A stretch of 64,000 bases of DNA, from the NCBI GenBank assembly GCA_016718845.1, contig JADKCK010000108.1, positions 14,826 to 78,825 on the forward strand, in the 5' to 3' direction. Position 1 is the first letter of the stretch. Each line of letters begins with the position of its first letter. Shown here piece after piece: positions 1-9,047 of this stretch. The stretch is from Sphingobacteriales bacterium. GTDB lineage: Bacteria; Bacteroidota; Bacteroidia; Chitinophagales; UBA2359. Made by a program: the position numbers and the translations under genes. The notes beneath the pieces are model-generated. The model did not search any database. It saw nothing but the letters and a program-made list of their open reading frames with translations, and had not been told where the DNA came from.

Positions 1-90
1 CACCGAATTGTTGACGGGGCTATAGGTGGTAGGTTTTTAAAAGAAGTTGCCGACCTACTCGAAGCCTTTGACATAAACCGAGAGGTATAA
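1..90 (+). CDS. C-terminal end of an unidentified protein
   Basis: Frame 1 is open from the window edge to a TAA at 88-90 and gives 29 residues ending in EAFDINREV. A strong terminator follows 19 bases later, which supports this as a true gene end. Too little is present to assign a family. The amphipathic, charged tail suggests a soluble protein. Confidence 0.6.
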   Translation, partial: HRIVDGAIGGRFLKEVADLLEAFDINREV

Positions 91-108
91 CAAATGCCTA
101 TTAAATAC

Positions 109-146
109 AAAAAAACGGAAAACCCACTAAGGTTTTCCGTTTTTTT
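109..146 (+). terminator. Rho-independent terminator
   Basis: A 16-bp perfect stem (AAAAAAACGGAAAACC paired with its complement) around a CACTAA loop ends in seven T residues. It closes the gene ending at 90. Confidence 0.9.
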
Positions 147-150
147 GTTG

Positions 151-158
151 TACTTTTG
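151..158 (+). promoter_or_regulatory. -7 promoter box TACTTTTG
   Basis: The octamer fits the Bacteroidota sigma-A -7 consensus TAnnTTTG and lies 22 bases before the ATG of the short-chain dehydrogenase. No clear -33 TTTG was found at the usual spacing, because the preceding terminator fills that place. Confidence 0.55.
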
Positions 159-180
159 TACCAAATAAACACACTACATC

Positions 181-1034
181 ATGCAAAAAAACGCATTTAC
201 AAACGCCATTGTTATCATTACAGGTGCTGCATCGGGCATTGGGCAACAACTATGCCTACAAGCCGCACAACGCGGTGCACAAGTAATTGGTGCCGATATA
301 AACGAACAAGGATTGCAAGAAACCCAAAACTTGGCAAAAACCCAAAATCTCAACATCCAAACACACCGCTTAGACGTAGGCAACGCCACCGATATTGAAC
401 AATTTGCCGCCCAAATACTACCTACCCTAAACAACCAAAAACTTATTTTGATTAACAACGCAGGCGTAGCACTAGCAAGCGGGCATTTGAACACACCAAC
501 CTAACCGACTTCGAATGGCTACTAAACATCAATCTATGGGGCGTTATCCGAATGACCAAAGCTTTTTATCCCTATTTTATAGCCCAACAACAAGGGCATA
601 TCGTAAACATATCAAGTGTGTTTGGGCTTGCAGGCATTAGCTCGCAAAGCGCCTACTGCACCGCCAAATTTGGCGTGCGGGGCTTTACCGAAACCCTACG
701 TATGGAACTATCGGGCACCAACATACACACTACCTTACGTAACCCCAAGGTGGCGTAAAACCAATATCGCAAAAATGCACCCGCCAAAGGTAACTTTATA
801 ACCAACGAAATGCAAAAAAAAGGTGTCGAAAGTTTTGAAAAAGTAGCCCAAACTACCGCCCACAAAGCCGCCCAACTAATTTTAGATGCCATAGAAAAAC
901 GCAAAAAACGCCTGGTTATTGGCTTAAATGGCTATGCACTCGATTGGCTAACACGCCTTTTGCCCGTTGCTTATACCAGCATCATCGAAAAACAATTAAA
1001 CAAAACCTTCGATAATCCCTACAAAAAACAATAA
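181..1034 (+). CDS. Short-chain dehydrogenase/reductase (SDR), frameshifted
   Basis: This is a classical SDR oxidoreductase using NAD(P)(H); the substrate is unknown. The Rossmann glycine motif TGAASGIG is at residues 14-21, NNAG at about 92-95, and the catalytic pair YCTAK follows the Ser in NISSVFG. The full length would be about 285 residues, normal for a classical SDR with a C-terminal extension. The reading frame breaks near 485, where CATTTGAAC appears to lack one T (expected GHFEHTNL), and again at about 735-770, where three small indels are needed to read YVTPGGVKTNIAKNAPAKG. The C-terminal third (810-1034) is open. All key residues survive, so sequence error or recent decay are both possible. 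Confidence 0.85.
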
Positions 1035-1051
1035 ACCCAAGCAAATACGCT

Positions 1052-1163
1052 GCATTTGGCTGTCCGCTGCAGGCTTCAGTGTCTTTTTGGTTCGGCGCTG
1101 TCCGCTTTCGCCACTTCACAACATCCCACACACCCACCACCATCACAACATCGCCACTTCACT
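1052..1163. repeat. GGCTGTCCGCTGCAGGCTTCAG repeat plus degenerate octamer tract
   Basis: GCTGTCCGCTG and CAGGCTTCAGT match the dispersed repeat family seen near 6703, 22198 and 36957. They are followed by degenerate ACATC-type octamers (ACATCCC, ACATCGCC) like the ordered array at 5045-5243. The tract ends at the stop codon of the CHAT gene. The order CAGGCTTCAGT then ACATC repeats is the same in both places. Confidence 0.5.
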
Positions 1164-4020
1164 CTACACCCCCAACAACACAAAACCCGACCATGCCTTG
1201 GGCGTAGTATGTGCCTGCTGTATCAATTGGCGTTTTGCTTGGCTCAAAGCCCTATTGTACGGTTCGTGATGCGTAAGTATTTCTCGAAACAAATTTTCGG
1301 TTAGCCTTGCCGACTCCTCGTCGTATACCTTAAATAAGGTGTAGATAATGTTTTTAGCACCCGCATACAAAAATCCTCTGTTGATAGCCATCATGCCCTC
1401 GCCGCGTATCATCTGTCCAATACCACTTTCGCAACAACTCAACACCACCAAATCTGCCCTAAGTTCAAGGTGATACGTTTCGGCAATATACAACATGCCA
1501 TCTTCGGTTGAGTTAGCATCGTCTTGCGGTGCCAACAAAATACCCGACAGTTCGGGGTGTTTTTTGTTCAATACACCATGTGCCGCAATGTGCAAATACT
1601 TGTATTGAGCGCTGTGTTTCTTAAAGTTTTCTTCCGATGCATCTTGGTGCAAAAACAATTGTGCCGATGCTTGGGTGTTGCCCAAACAAAGCAGCAATAT
1701 TTGTTAGCTCTACTTCCGAAAAAATCAACTCGCTGTATTGTATCCCCGACCGATTAACTGATACCGCACTTTTGTTGTTACTATTTGTTTTGGCGGTATA
1801 AACGGGCGCAAATCCACCAAAAGTGTCGGATAGCAAACTGCGCCTTTTTTGGCAGATGGTTTCGTACAACAAAGTAGCCGAATAATGATAGCTAATATCG
1901 TATTGCTGTAACACATAAGGCAACTCGTTGTAGGGCGTATCCCAATCTTGGGGGCTGCTCAATAATGCCTCGAAGGGCAAATAACACAATTCGTTGTCGG
2001 GTATAATTACCAAATGCTGCACATTAGGCAGGTGTTGTGTAATAATTTGCAAAGGTTTTGTAGCAAAATTTGGTATAGTTCGTAACCAATCTCTACATAA
2101 TCATCTTGGTTATGACAATTTATCGAGTCCATAAACTCCTCGATTTGTGCTTTAAAATTGCTGGGCAAGGGTAAGCGCATTGCCTCAAAATGCGCAGCCG
2201 TTACCACAAACACAAACAAGCAATTGGCAGTTACCATATAGCTTATCAAAGCTGTTTGGGTTTGTGTAGCCAACCATACCTGCAAATCGGCTACCGATGT
2301 AGTGCCAATGCTGTATTTTAAGTAGTGATAATTAGGGTTAGTAGTTTCGAGGTGTTGCAACAACTGTTCGTATGCCTTGTACAAATCAAAATGTTGGGCT
2401 TGCCATTGGTTTAGGCGTTGTGTATCGGGGGCAGATAAGGCCCGTTCTTGCATCATCTTTTCGTCTAAAACCGACAAACGCTGCCTTATACTTTTTTCTT
2501 TTTCTATTAAAGATGGGTCGATATTGGCAATTAGTTTGGCTTCGGCATCTTTAATGGCATTTAATAGCAACACCGATTTACTTTTTCGGCAAAATTAAAC
2601 GCCTGATAACCAATAATCGAGTTGCTGTGTATGCTCGTACAACTCTATGCAAATACTAACTGTTTGCTGCAAAGTGCTTATCCCATTTTGTGCCAACACC
2701 AACTTTGCCCCATCTAACCTATAGCCTCTGCGTAGCTCGTCGATAAGTAAAGTGGCTGTTTGGGCGTGCTCAAAAGCAGCGTTTAGGGTGGCTAAATGCC
2801 TATCAAGCAAATATTGTTGGTACAAAACCTTACTTTTAAGTTCAAGGGTTTGCAATAATCTAACAGGCTCGGGGCTGTTAAACAAATCAATGGCTTGCAA
2901 ACTGTTGCTTTGGCTACCCGACAAAACACGCAATGCTTGGTCGCAAAACGATAAGGTGTTTTGGTACTCTTTTTGCTCAAAATAACACTGGGCAATGTGC
3001 AGGTAATTGGTGGCTATGTCGGAGTGATGCGGTGCAAACAAACCCAAACGAATATCGAGCGATTGTTGCAAACAAGCCAAAGCAGCATTTATTTGCTTTT
3101 GATACAAAAAACACATGCCCATATTGCTTAGGGTATTGGCATAAAAAGGATGTTTTTGTTCGTTTAGGGCATCGCGTATGGCTATTGTTTTGTCGAAATA
3201 CTGGTTGGCTTCGGCATACTTCATCTGACGCAAAAAACAAAGCCCCATATTGTTGTACAAATTGGCAAGTAGCACATGGTTCTCGCCGTATTGTTGCTGC
3301 CTAAGTTGCAACGATTTTTGCAAATACTGCAACGACATATCGTATTTGCTTGCCTTAGTATAACACAAACCAATGTTGTTGTAAATAGTTGCCAACAACG
3401 CCACCGGTTGCGGCTGTGTGTCTACAATTAGGCTTTCGGCTTTTGATAGTTAAACAACTCTTTGTCGTGGTCGCCGGTTTTGTTATATAGCCAGCCAATG
3501 TTATTGCCTCAGATTTGCCAACTCGTTTTGAGCATCAAGTTGTAGGTATATCTGCAAAGCAGCCTCGTAGTTAGCAAGGGCTTGAGTAAAGTTTTCTTGC
3601 TGATTATAGGCATACCCCAAATTAATGTGTACCTTTGCCAAAGTTTGGGGCTTATGTATCTGCCCAAAACAAGTAATGGCTTGTTTAAAATGCGGAATGG
3701 CTTGCTCGGTTTGGTTGCTAATGGTATAGCAATAGGCTAAATTTTGATGCACATCTGCCAATAATTCTTTATCTTGTTCGTTGTATTGTATGCTCAAATC
3801 TAAGGCATTGTTAAAATAAACAAGCGCTTCGGCGGTTTGCTTTTGCTCGAGCAATATCGCAGCCATTAAATTGTTTACTTTTATAGCCCTCATGCGGTGT
3901 AAGTGTTTGGCTGTTTAATAGCTTTTGGCAAAGATGCGTGGCATCTTCCAATTCATCTTGTAGCAATAATTGCTCGATTTGCTCAATGAGCGTGTTGTTT
4001 TGTGGTTTAATAGGGTGCAT
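1164..4020 (-). CDS. TPR-CHAT protease-like protein, frameshifted
   Basis: The protein joins tetratricopeptide repeats to a C-terminal CHAT (caspase HetF Associated with Tprs) domain, about 950 residues in all. TPR helices pair through roughly residues 60-450 (NNIGLCYTKASKYDMSLQYL, NNMGLCFLRQMKYAEANQYF and similar). The CHAT fold begins with LVIIPDNELCYLPFEALL. The catalytic His lies in HIAAHG and the Cys in LVVLSCCESGIG, followed by GEGMMAINRGFLYAGAKNII. CHAT proteins are clan CD cysteine peptidase relatives; some act in bacterial defence or regulated proteolysis, the role here is not known. The gene is cut by about five frame changes (near 3880, 3500-3410, 2585, 2040 and 1690), yet every segment is conserved and both catalytic residues are present. 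It stands alone, with no caspase substrate gene beside it. Confidence 0.85.
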
Positions 4021-4154
4021 AGGTAGATAGATGTATGTAGCTAATTGCTTGTGGTATTAGATACCAAAGCAAGAAAAGGTTTAGCACTAAAAAGTTTTTT
4101 TAAAAAAAAGTTGTTTATAGGTAACGTTTTGTAACACACTAAGAATATACTGCT

Positions 4155-4162
4155 TAAATTTG
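4155..4162 (+). promoter_or_regulatory. -7 promoter box TAAATTTG with upstream TTTTG
   Basis: TAAATTTG matches TAnnTTTG, with TTTTG at 4127-4131 about 23 bases upstream as the -33 element. The ATG at 4189 is 26 bases downstream, giving a short leader. Confidence 0.6.
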
Positions 4163-4188
4163 TACCCAATCTAAAAATTAATTTTCCC

Positions 4189-4894
4189 ATGAACCAGAAA
4201 TTGTTTTTCTTTTTCCATCTTGTTGTTGTGTTATGTATGGCAAGCACCAACAATCTTTTTGCTCAAAGACCGCCAAGAGTGAGTAGCAATCCCGAACTAA
4301 ACAAGCAAGTGAACTTAGTAACACAGCAGCCAGTTAAAGGCAGGTTAGATGTAGATACCCGAACACTAAAAAGAGGGTAAAAATGGTGTGCCAAACCCTA
4401 AAACAGGTAAATTGTTAGTGGCTGTTGTAAAAAAAGGACAAATTGTTAGCTGGGAGGTAGAAACAACCGCCCAAAACGGCAAAGCTACTGCCCGCACTGC
4501 CGCCGCTACCACTTTTAAAGCCACTGCCACGCAACAATACAAACTTAACCCCAAAGCGAAAACACAAACTGCCAGCAACGCAACAGCCAACGATATACCC
4601 AAAGCAAACGCACGTGGTATTAAGGCTAATAACTGCACAACTATCACCTGCGAAGAATGTTTTAAATTTTCTAGCGATTGCGAACAATGTAAAAAGTGCC
4701 CTTCGTTGGGGGTAAAAGACCCACCTATATTGGTATCCGAGGGCAATGGCGTTATTATTGATGATGATATTGAACAACAATATGCTATCACTAATTGGTC
4801 GGATAATTACACCATCATTAGCACCTACTCGTATAGCTACACCCCTTATGTAACCATTATATCGCCACAAATGTTTAACAGCATGGGTTGGTAA
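4189..4894 (+). CDS. Secreted Cys-rich hypothetical protein, frameshifted
   Basis: The N-terminus is a signal peptide (MNQKLFFFFHLVVVLCMAS, cleavage near LFAQ). The frame shifts once at about 4370-4388 (AAAAAGAGGGTAAAAATGG), after which a second frame runs to 4894, for about 234 residues. The middle is rich in Ala, Thr and Lys. A cluster of six Cys in CTTITCEECFKFSSDCEQC plus the following KKC resembles a disulfide knot or small metal site. The C-terminal part is Tyr/Ser-rich (TIISTYSYSYTPYVT). I do not recognise a family. It has its own promoter and terminator, so it is a single-gene unit, probably periplasmic or surface-exposed. Confidence 0.65.
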
Positions 4895-4919
4895 TTAGCC
4901 CCCAATTTTGTTATCAACT

Positions 4920-4953
4920 AACTACCGTTTGTATTACCACAAACGGTAGTTTT
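4920..4953 (+). terminator. Rho-independent terminator
   Basis: AACTACCGTTTGT pairs perfectly with ACAAACGGTAGTT around a short loop and ends in a T-run. It closes the Cys-rich protein gene. Confidence 0.85.
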
Positions 4954-5044
4954 GCCTAGCTAAAATTAGACACAAAAGTAAACATCTTTTGCTTAAAGTT
5001 GTAACTTTACACCCAATAAATGCGCTACAGGCTTCAGTCTGTCC

Positions 5045-5243
5045 ACATCACCACATCGAAACATCACCACATCGAAACATCGCCACATCGCCACATCCCC
5101 ACATCGCCACATCACAACATCGCCACATCACAACATCGCCACATCACAACATCGCCACATCCCCACATCACCACATCCCCACATCACCACATCCCCACAT
5201 CCCCACATCCCCACATCCCCACATCCCCCACATCCCCACATCC
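5045..5243 (+). repeat. ACATCNNN octamer tandem array (about 25 units)
   Basis: Twenty-four 8-base units, almost all ACATCGCC, ACATCACC, ACATCACA, ACATCGAA or ACATCCCC, run without interruption to the ATG at 5244. One unit (5221-5229) has an extra C. A TAACTTTA promoter-like box lies upstream at about 5002, so the array would form the 5' leader of the monooxygenase gene. Eight is not a multiple of three, so any reading frame crossing it would shift with copy number. Confidence 0.9.
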
Positions 5244-6694
5244 ATGAAACCAGATTTTGAAGTAGGCATTATAGGCAGGTTTTGGCGGATTGATAGCGCG
5301 CCCTGCCTCAAACACTCCGCAGACAATCGTTTGTTATTTTTGAACGTGCCAACGAAGTAGGCGGCACCTGGCGCGACAACATCTACCCTGGTTGCGGCTG
5401 CGATGTGCATTCGCATCTGTACAGCATAGCATCAGAACCAAACCCCAATTGGTCGCAGTTGTTTTCGGCACAACCCGAAATTTTAGCTTACCTAAAAAAT
5501 GTAGTTGCCAACAACCAACTAAACCCATTTATCCGTTACAATACCGATGTGGTGACATTAGGTTTTGGAAGATAGCAACACCTGGCAACTAACCGACCAA
5601 CATGGCAAAACAACAGTGGTTAAAATGTTAATATTGGCTACGGGACCACTTAATCGCCCAAATATGCCTGTATTTAAAGGTTTAGAAAACTACAAAGGCA
5701 AGCAATTTCACTCGTCGGCATGGGACAACAGCTACGATTTAACTAACAAACGGGTAGCTATTATAGGCACAGGGGCAAGTGCCATACAAATTATACCCAA
5801 TATTGCGCCTATTGTTGGGCAGTTAAACGTTTTCAGCAATAACTGGTTTGGGTAATGCCACGACGCAACAGAACAATTGGCAGTTTCAGAAAGCTCTGTT
5901 TAACCGTATCCCCATCGTCCAAAAACAATACGCGAAATTATTTACTGGATACGCGAGTTGTTTGGATTAGGCTTTGTAGGCAACCATTTTATAAACAAAC
6001 TAATGGAAAAATCGGTGCTTAAGCAATTAGAAAAAGAATGTAAAACCCCAACACACGGGCAAAACTTATCCCCAATAACAATTGGTTGCAAACGCATTTT
6101 GGTTGCCGATGATTTTTACCCTACTTTTAATCGCCCAAACGTTGATTTAATCACCGATTCCATAGACCATATCACCGAAAACGGTATCTGTACAAAAAAC
6201 GGCACGCATTATCCCGCCGATGTAATTATTTTTGCAACAGGTTTTATTGCCGCCGAAGTAGAACTACACAGCAAAATAACAGGTATAAATGGGCGATTGT
6301 TGATAGACGAATGGCGAAAAAATGGGTGCCGAAGCCTATTTAGGAGCTACTGTTTCGGGTTATCAAACTGTAATTTATCTTGGGTCCCAACACCGGTTTA
6401 GGGCATAGCTCGGTGGTACACATGATGGAGTCGCAGATGAATTATCTAATGCAATACCTCGAACAACTCGAAAAAGGCGGCTCAAATGCTCGTTTAGACC
6501 TTAAACCGCAGGTGCAAACTGCCTACAATAAACACCTACAGCAGCAATTTGATGGTACTGTGTGGAATTCGGGCTGCAAAAGTTGGTACCTAAACAACAA
6601 GGGCAAAAACACAACCCTTTACCCGCGCCTAACAGCCGCCTTCCGAAAAGCCACTAAAACATTTAATCCCAACGATTACTTTGTTTCGGGGTGA
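5244..6694 (+). CDS. FAD-dependent Baeyer-Villiger-type monooxygenase, frameshifted
   Basis: The protein (about 484 residues) is a class B flavin monooxygenase that would use FAD and NADPH to oxidise ketones or similar substrates. Visible signatures are the N-terminal FAD site (DFEVGIIG...), EVGGTWRDNIYPGCGCDVHS, which is the typical GTWxxxxYPG segment, the ATG-like motif LILATGPLNRPNMP, the second Rossmann motif VAIIGTGASAIQI, and a late ATG motif VIIFATGF. The frame breaks at several places: just after GIIG, near 5335, 5560, 5855-5955, 6310-6320 and 6370-6385. The start follows directly on the octamer array. It probably acts in the cytoplasm; the substrate cannot be predicted. Confidence 0.85.
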
Positions 6695-6702
6695 TGCTTT
6701 TG

Positions 6703-6840
6703 GCTGTCGGCTGTCGGCTATTCGCTATCGGCTGTTGCTTGTGTTTCATAAACAACAATTATTGCCTAATGGAATATAGGTAATGGCGATATGGACAGTC
6801 AAAATCTACAGCCTGTAGCCCAAAAGCCAAAAGCGAAAAG
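6703..6840. repeat. GGCTGTCGGCTG-family interspersed repeat
   Basis: TTTTGGCTGTCGGCTGTCGGC on the left faces CAGCCTGTAGCCCAAAAGCCAAAAGC on the right, an imperfect inverted pair. The same words occur at 22198-22363 and 36957-37060. It sits right after a stop codon. Confidence 0.6.
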
Positions 6841-6869
6841 CCAAAATCTTCTTAAAAAATTTCTTTATC

Positions 6870-7919
6870 ATGAAAAAAAATTTACCTTCTCTCCTACCCT
6901 ATCGCCTAATAGTTGGCGTATTGTTATGGTGCGTAATAAGCATGGCAAAGCACGTGCAAACACCCCACCGACACCATACCCAAGAACGGACAACGAGTTT
7001 ATACGGGCATTTACCTCAGCGGACCTATACGACATAAACATCAGTGACCACTCGTTTTGTGCCGAGTTTTATGTTGGTTTAAATGGAAAGGCAACCGCGA
7101 CCCCACAAAATAGAGTTTGTAAATGCCATCGAAAAATGGGGCGCGACCCAAACTACTTTCTACGACTCGACCGATTGCGCAATGGTTGTCAATACGATAG
7201 AATGCGTGTCGAGGGCGATTTTATCATCCGTTTGGGTACCTGGCTCGTTTCCCGCTCGACGGGCGCGCCTTATCTACCTAGCTTCTGAACATGCCGAGTA
7301 CCCCTACGACTCGTTGGTTTATGTACCCGACACATCCGGGCAAAGGGAATGTTTTACCCGCACAAATAAAAAACAGCAAGCAGCAAAGCGCCTTACACCG
7401 CAGTTTCAGTTACCTGGCTGGGACAATGAGGCGATGCGTTATAGCTCGCAAAAAAACACCTACAACACCAACTTGGCGATACCGTGCACCTAAAACCAAT
7501 GCAGCAATTTTAACTTTACATAGATATTGCTCGCCCGCTCCAACTACTTTTGGTTTAAACTATTCATTGACCTTGCTTATTGTGTTGATAGCTGGTTTGG
7601 GCGGCATGTTTACCGTTCCAAACTACGTCGAGGCGCACTTGTCGTTTACCGTTGTAGCTGCTAACCGCTGTTTTTGCGAAAAAAGTAACCGGCCTCACCG
7701 ATGCCCTACCCGATGTAGCGCCTCTGGGTGTTGATGGACCAAGGTATGTACTAAGTTATTGCTTTATTACACTAGTGCTGCTGCAACTTATCCGCGACGG
7801 CAATTGGTACAAAACCCTAAAGATGCCGCTAACATTCCAGCCTAAGCCGCCGCGAGTATTTGTTAGGCACCATTTATGCCGGTGTTTATGGACTAGGCTT
7901 GTTGTGGTTGATTAGATAG
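6870..7919 (+). CDS. Pentameric ligand-gated ion channel homolog (Cys-loop-like), heavily frameshifted
   Basis: Read across frames, the product is about 350 residues with the architecture of a prokaryotic pentameric ligand-gated channel. There is a short signal peptide, then an extracellular beta domain: GIYLSGLYDINISDHSF, AEFYVWFKWKGN, RVEGDFYHPF, FPLDGRAL and YPYDSLVYVPD, the order found in family members (the FPF/FPLD motif corresponds to the Cys-loop region). Four membrane helices follow, with ARPLQLLLFKLF (pre-M1/M1), LLIVLIAGLGGMFTVPN, RLSFTVVALLTAV (M2), LPDVAPLGLMDQ (M2-M3 loop, where Asp-Met is typical) and, at the very C-terminus, LLGTIYAGVYGLGLLWLIR (M4). At least seven frame changes are needed. 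This is either a pseudogene or a badly sequenced gene. It would form a cation or anion channel in the inner membrane; the ligand is unknown. Confidence 0.72.
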
Positions 7920-7976
7920 ATTAGTAATTGCTTAAAGATTCGGAGAAGTTGGATGTTATTAGCATTGCGGTGTAAA

Positions 7977-8015
7977 AAAACGCCCTGTTCTTTGGCTTAA
8001 GAACGGGGGCGTTTT
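7977..8015 (+). terminator. Rho-independent terminator
   Basis: AAAACGCCC-TGTTCTT pairs with AAGAACG-GGGGCGTTTT around a TGGCTT loop with one bulge and a T-run. It lies 57 bases after the channel gene stop. Confidence 0.8.
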
Positions 8016-8170
8016 ACTCATAACGTTTGTTAATGTTAATGTTTGTTTAGGTATCTAGTAGTGGCGGTACTTGTATCGCCCAAGACAAACTAATTTATTT
8101 TGAGTCAAGTACTACACTAGCGGTTGGGCAGAAAGATACTTTTTCAAACAACTCTTTATCTCATTAGAAG

Positions 8171-8422
8171 CTACACACCCATGCGTGGCGGATTGCAGAT
8201 GACGACGAATAGTCGTCTGCCGTCATATTTTTCCATCGCTGTTACAAACCTCGCAATAAAGGGTTTTCTTTCGTAAGCACATTCATCGCAAACATAAATA
8301 GCGGGTTTGCCACACACACCTGAAGTAAAATGCCGGTATGCTTGGTTGCGGGCTAAGAGCGTTATGTTGTTTTGGGGAGCATTGAGTGCCAAATCGTATT
8401 TGGCGGTTACTTTCATCTTCAA
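8171..8422 (-). CDS. Hypothetical protein, small
   Basis: An 83-residue frame starts MKMKVTAKYDLALNAP and ends ICNPPRMGV. It holds two Cys pairs spread over SGVCGKPAIYVCDEC that could bind metal. I do not recognise it. The second Met (MKVTAKY) is an equally good start. No ribosome site or promoter is clear, and the 5' neighbour is a broken frame, so this may be the remnant of a larger gene. Confidence 0.4.
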   Translation of the reverse strand: MKMKVTAKYDLALNAPQNNITLLARNQAYRHFTSGVCGKPAIYVCDECAYERKPFIARFVTAMEKYDGRRLFVVICNPPRMGV

Positions 8423-8464
8423 TTGGGGCCTGAGTCAAAATCGTAGATATAGTTTAAAACAGAT

Positions 8465-8823
8465 TTAGGTTCCAGTACTGTTTTCTAACTCTTCCTCCTT
8501 ATCAATTTCGTCATCCAACTTAGGAATGCTAAACATGCTCTATGTCCGCAACATTCCAAAAGACAAAGCATTGTAGCATCTAATTCGTCGAGGTGAAAAA
8601 GGTTGGCACTAAAAGGTTTAATGCTCTCGTAGGATGACACCAGGAAATGAAACATGGGCGTTGTTTCGCCTTGTGCGTTTTTTGTAGTTCTGTAAGTTAT
8701 TTTTAAGTGAGCGTTAGTTTCTTTTTCAAAGTACGGTTTCTGAGATACGGCATTTTGAGGGGTGACTTGGGACGTGGTTTGAGTTTTTAATCCGAAAATT
8801 GGTTTTGTTGTAGAGTTGTCGAA
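8465..8823 (-). pseudogene. Degraded hypothetical gene
   Basis: A frame without a start codon runs FDNSTTKPIFGLKTQ and on through YFEKETNAHLKITYRTTKN, MFHFLVSSYESIKPF and HLDELDATMLCLLECCGH. It then appears to shift into SMFSIPKLDDEIDKEEELE and stops at 8465. The protein-like composition and the acidic tail suggest a real former gene of about 115 residues. The family is not recognised. The rest of the 8423-9047 gap shows nothing else clear. Confidence 0.35.
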
Positions 8824-9047
8824 TTACAGGAATTAGATACCTGTTTATTTTTGATGGGAATTCGGGCCTAAGTTACGGAAAAACCACAAAAACGGTTGCG
8901 GTAGCAGTTTTTAATGTGCAAAAGTACCTCAAATCCCTCAAAACCAAATAATTAGCAAAAATTTGGCCATCAATCCTAAAAGATTAGTTCGTTTAGTTTT
9001 TGTACAAAACTCCGTACCTTTAAGCCCTAAAAAAATAGCTATCCTAT

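Noticed and set aside
4366..4870. Minus-strand frames opposite the Cys-rich protein
   Set aside because: They are mirror frames of the secreted protein, whose signal peptide, promoter and terminator all point to the plus strand.
4989..5360. His/Ile/Thr-Ser repeat protein over the octamer array
   Set aside because: The array is open in several frames only because of its composition. The octamers do not fit a codon period, and the conserved monooxygenase starts at 5244.
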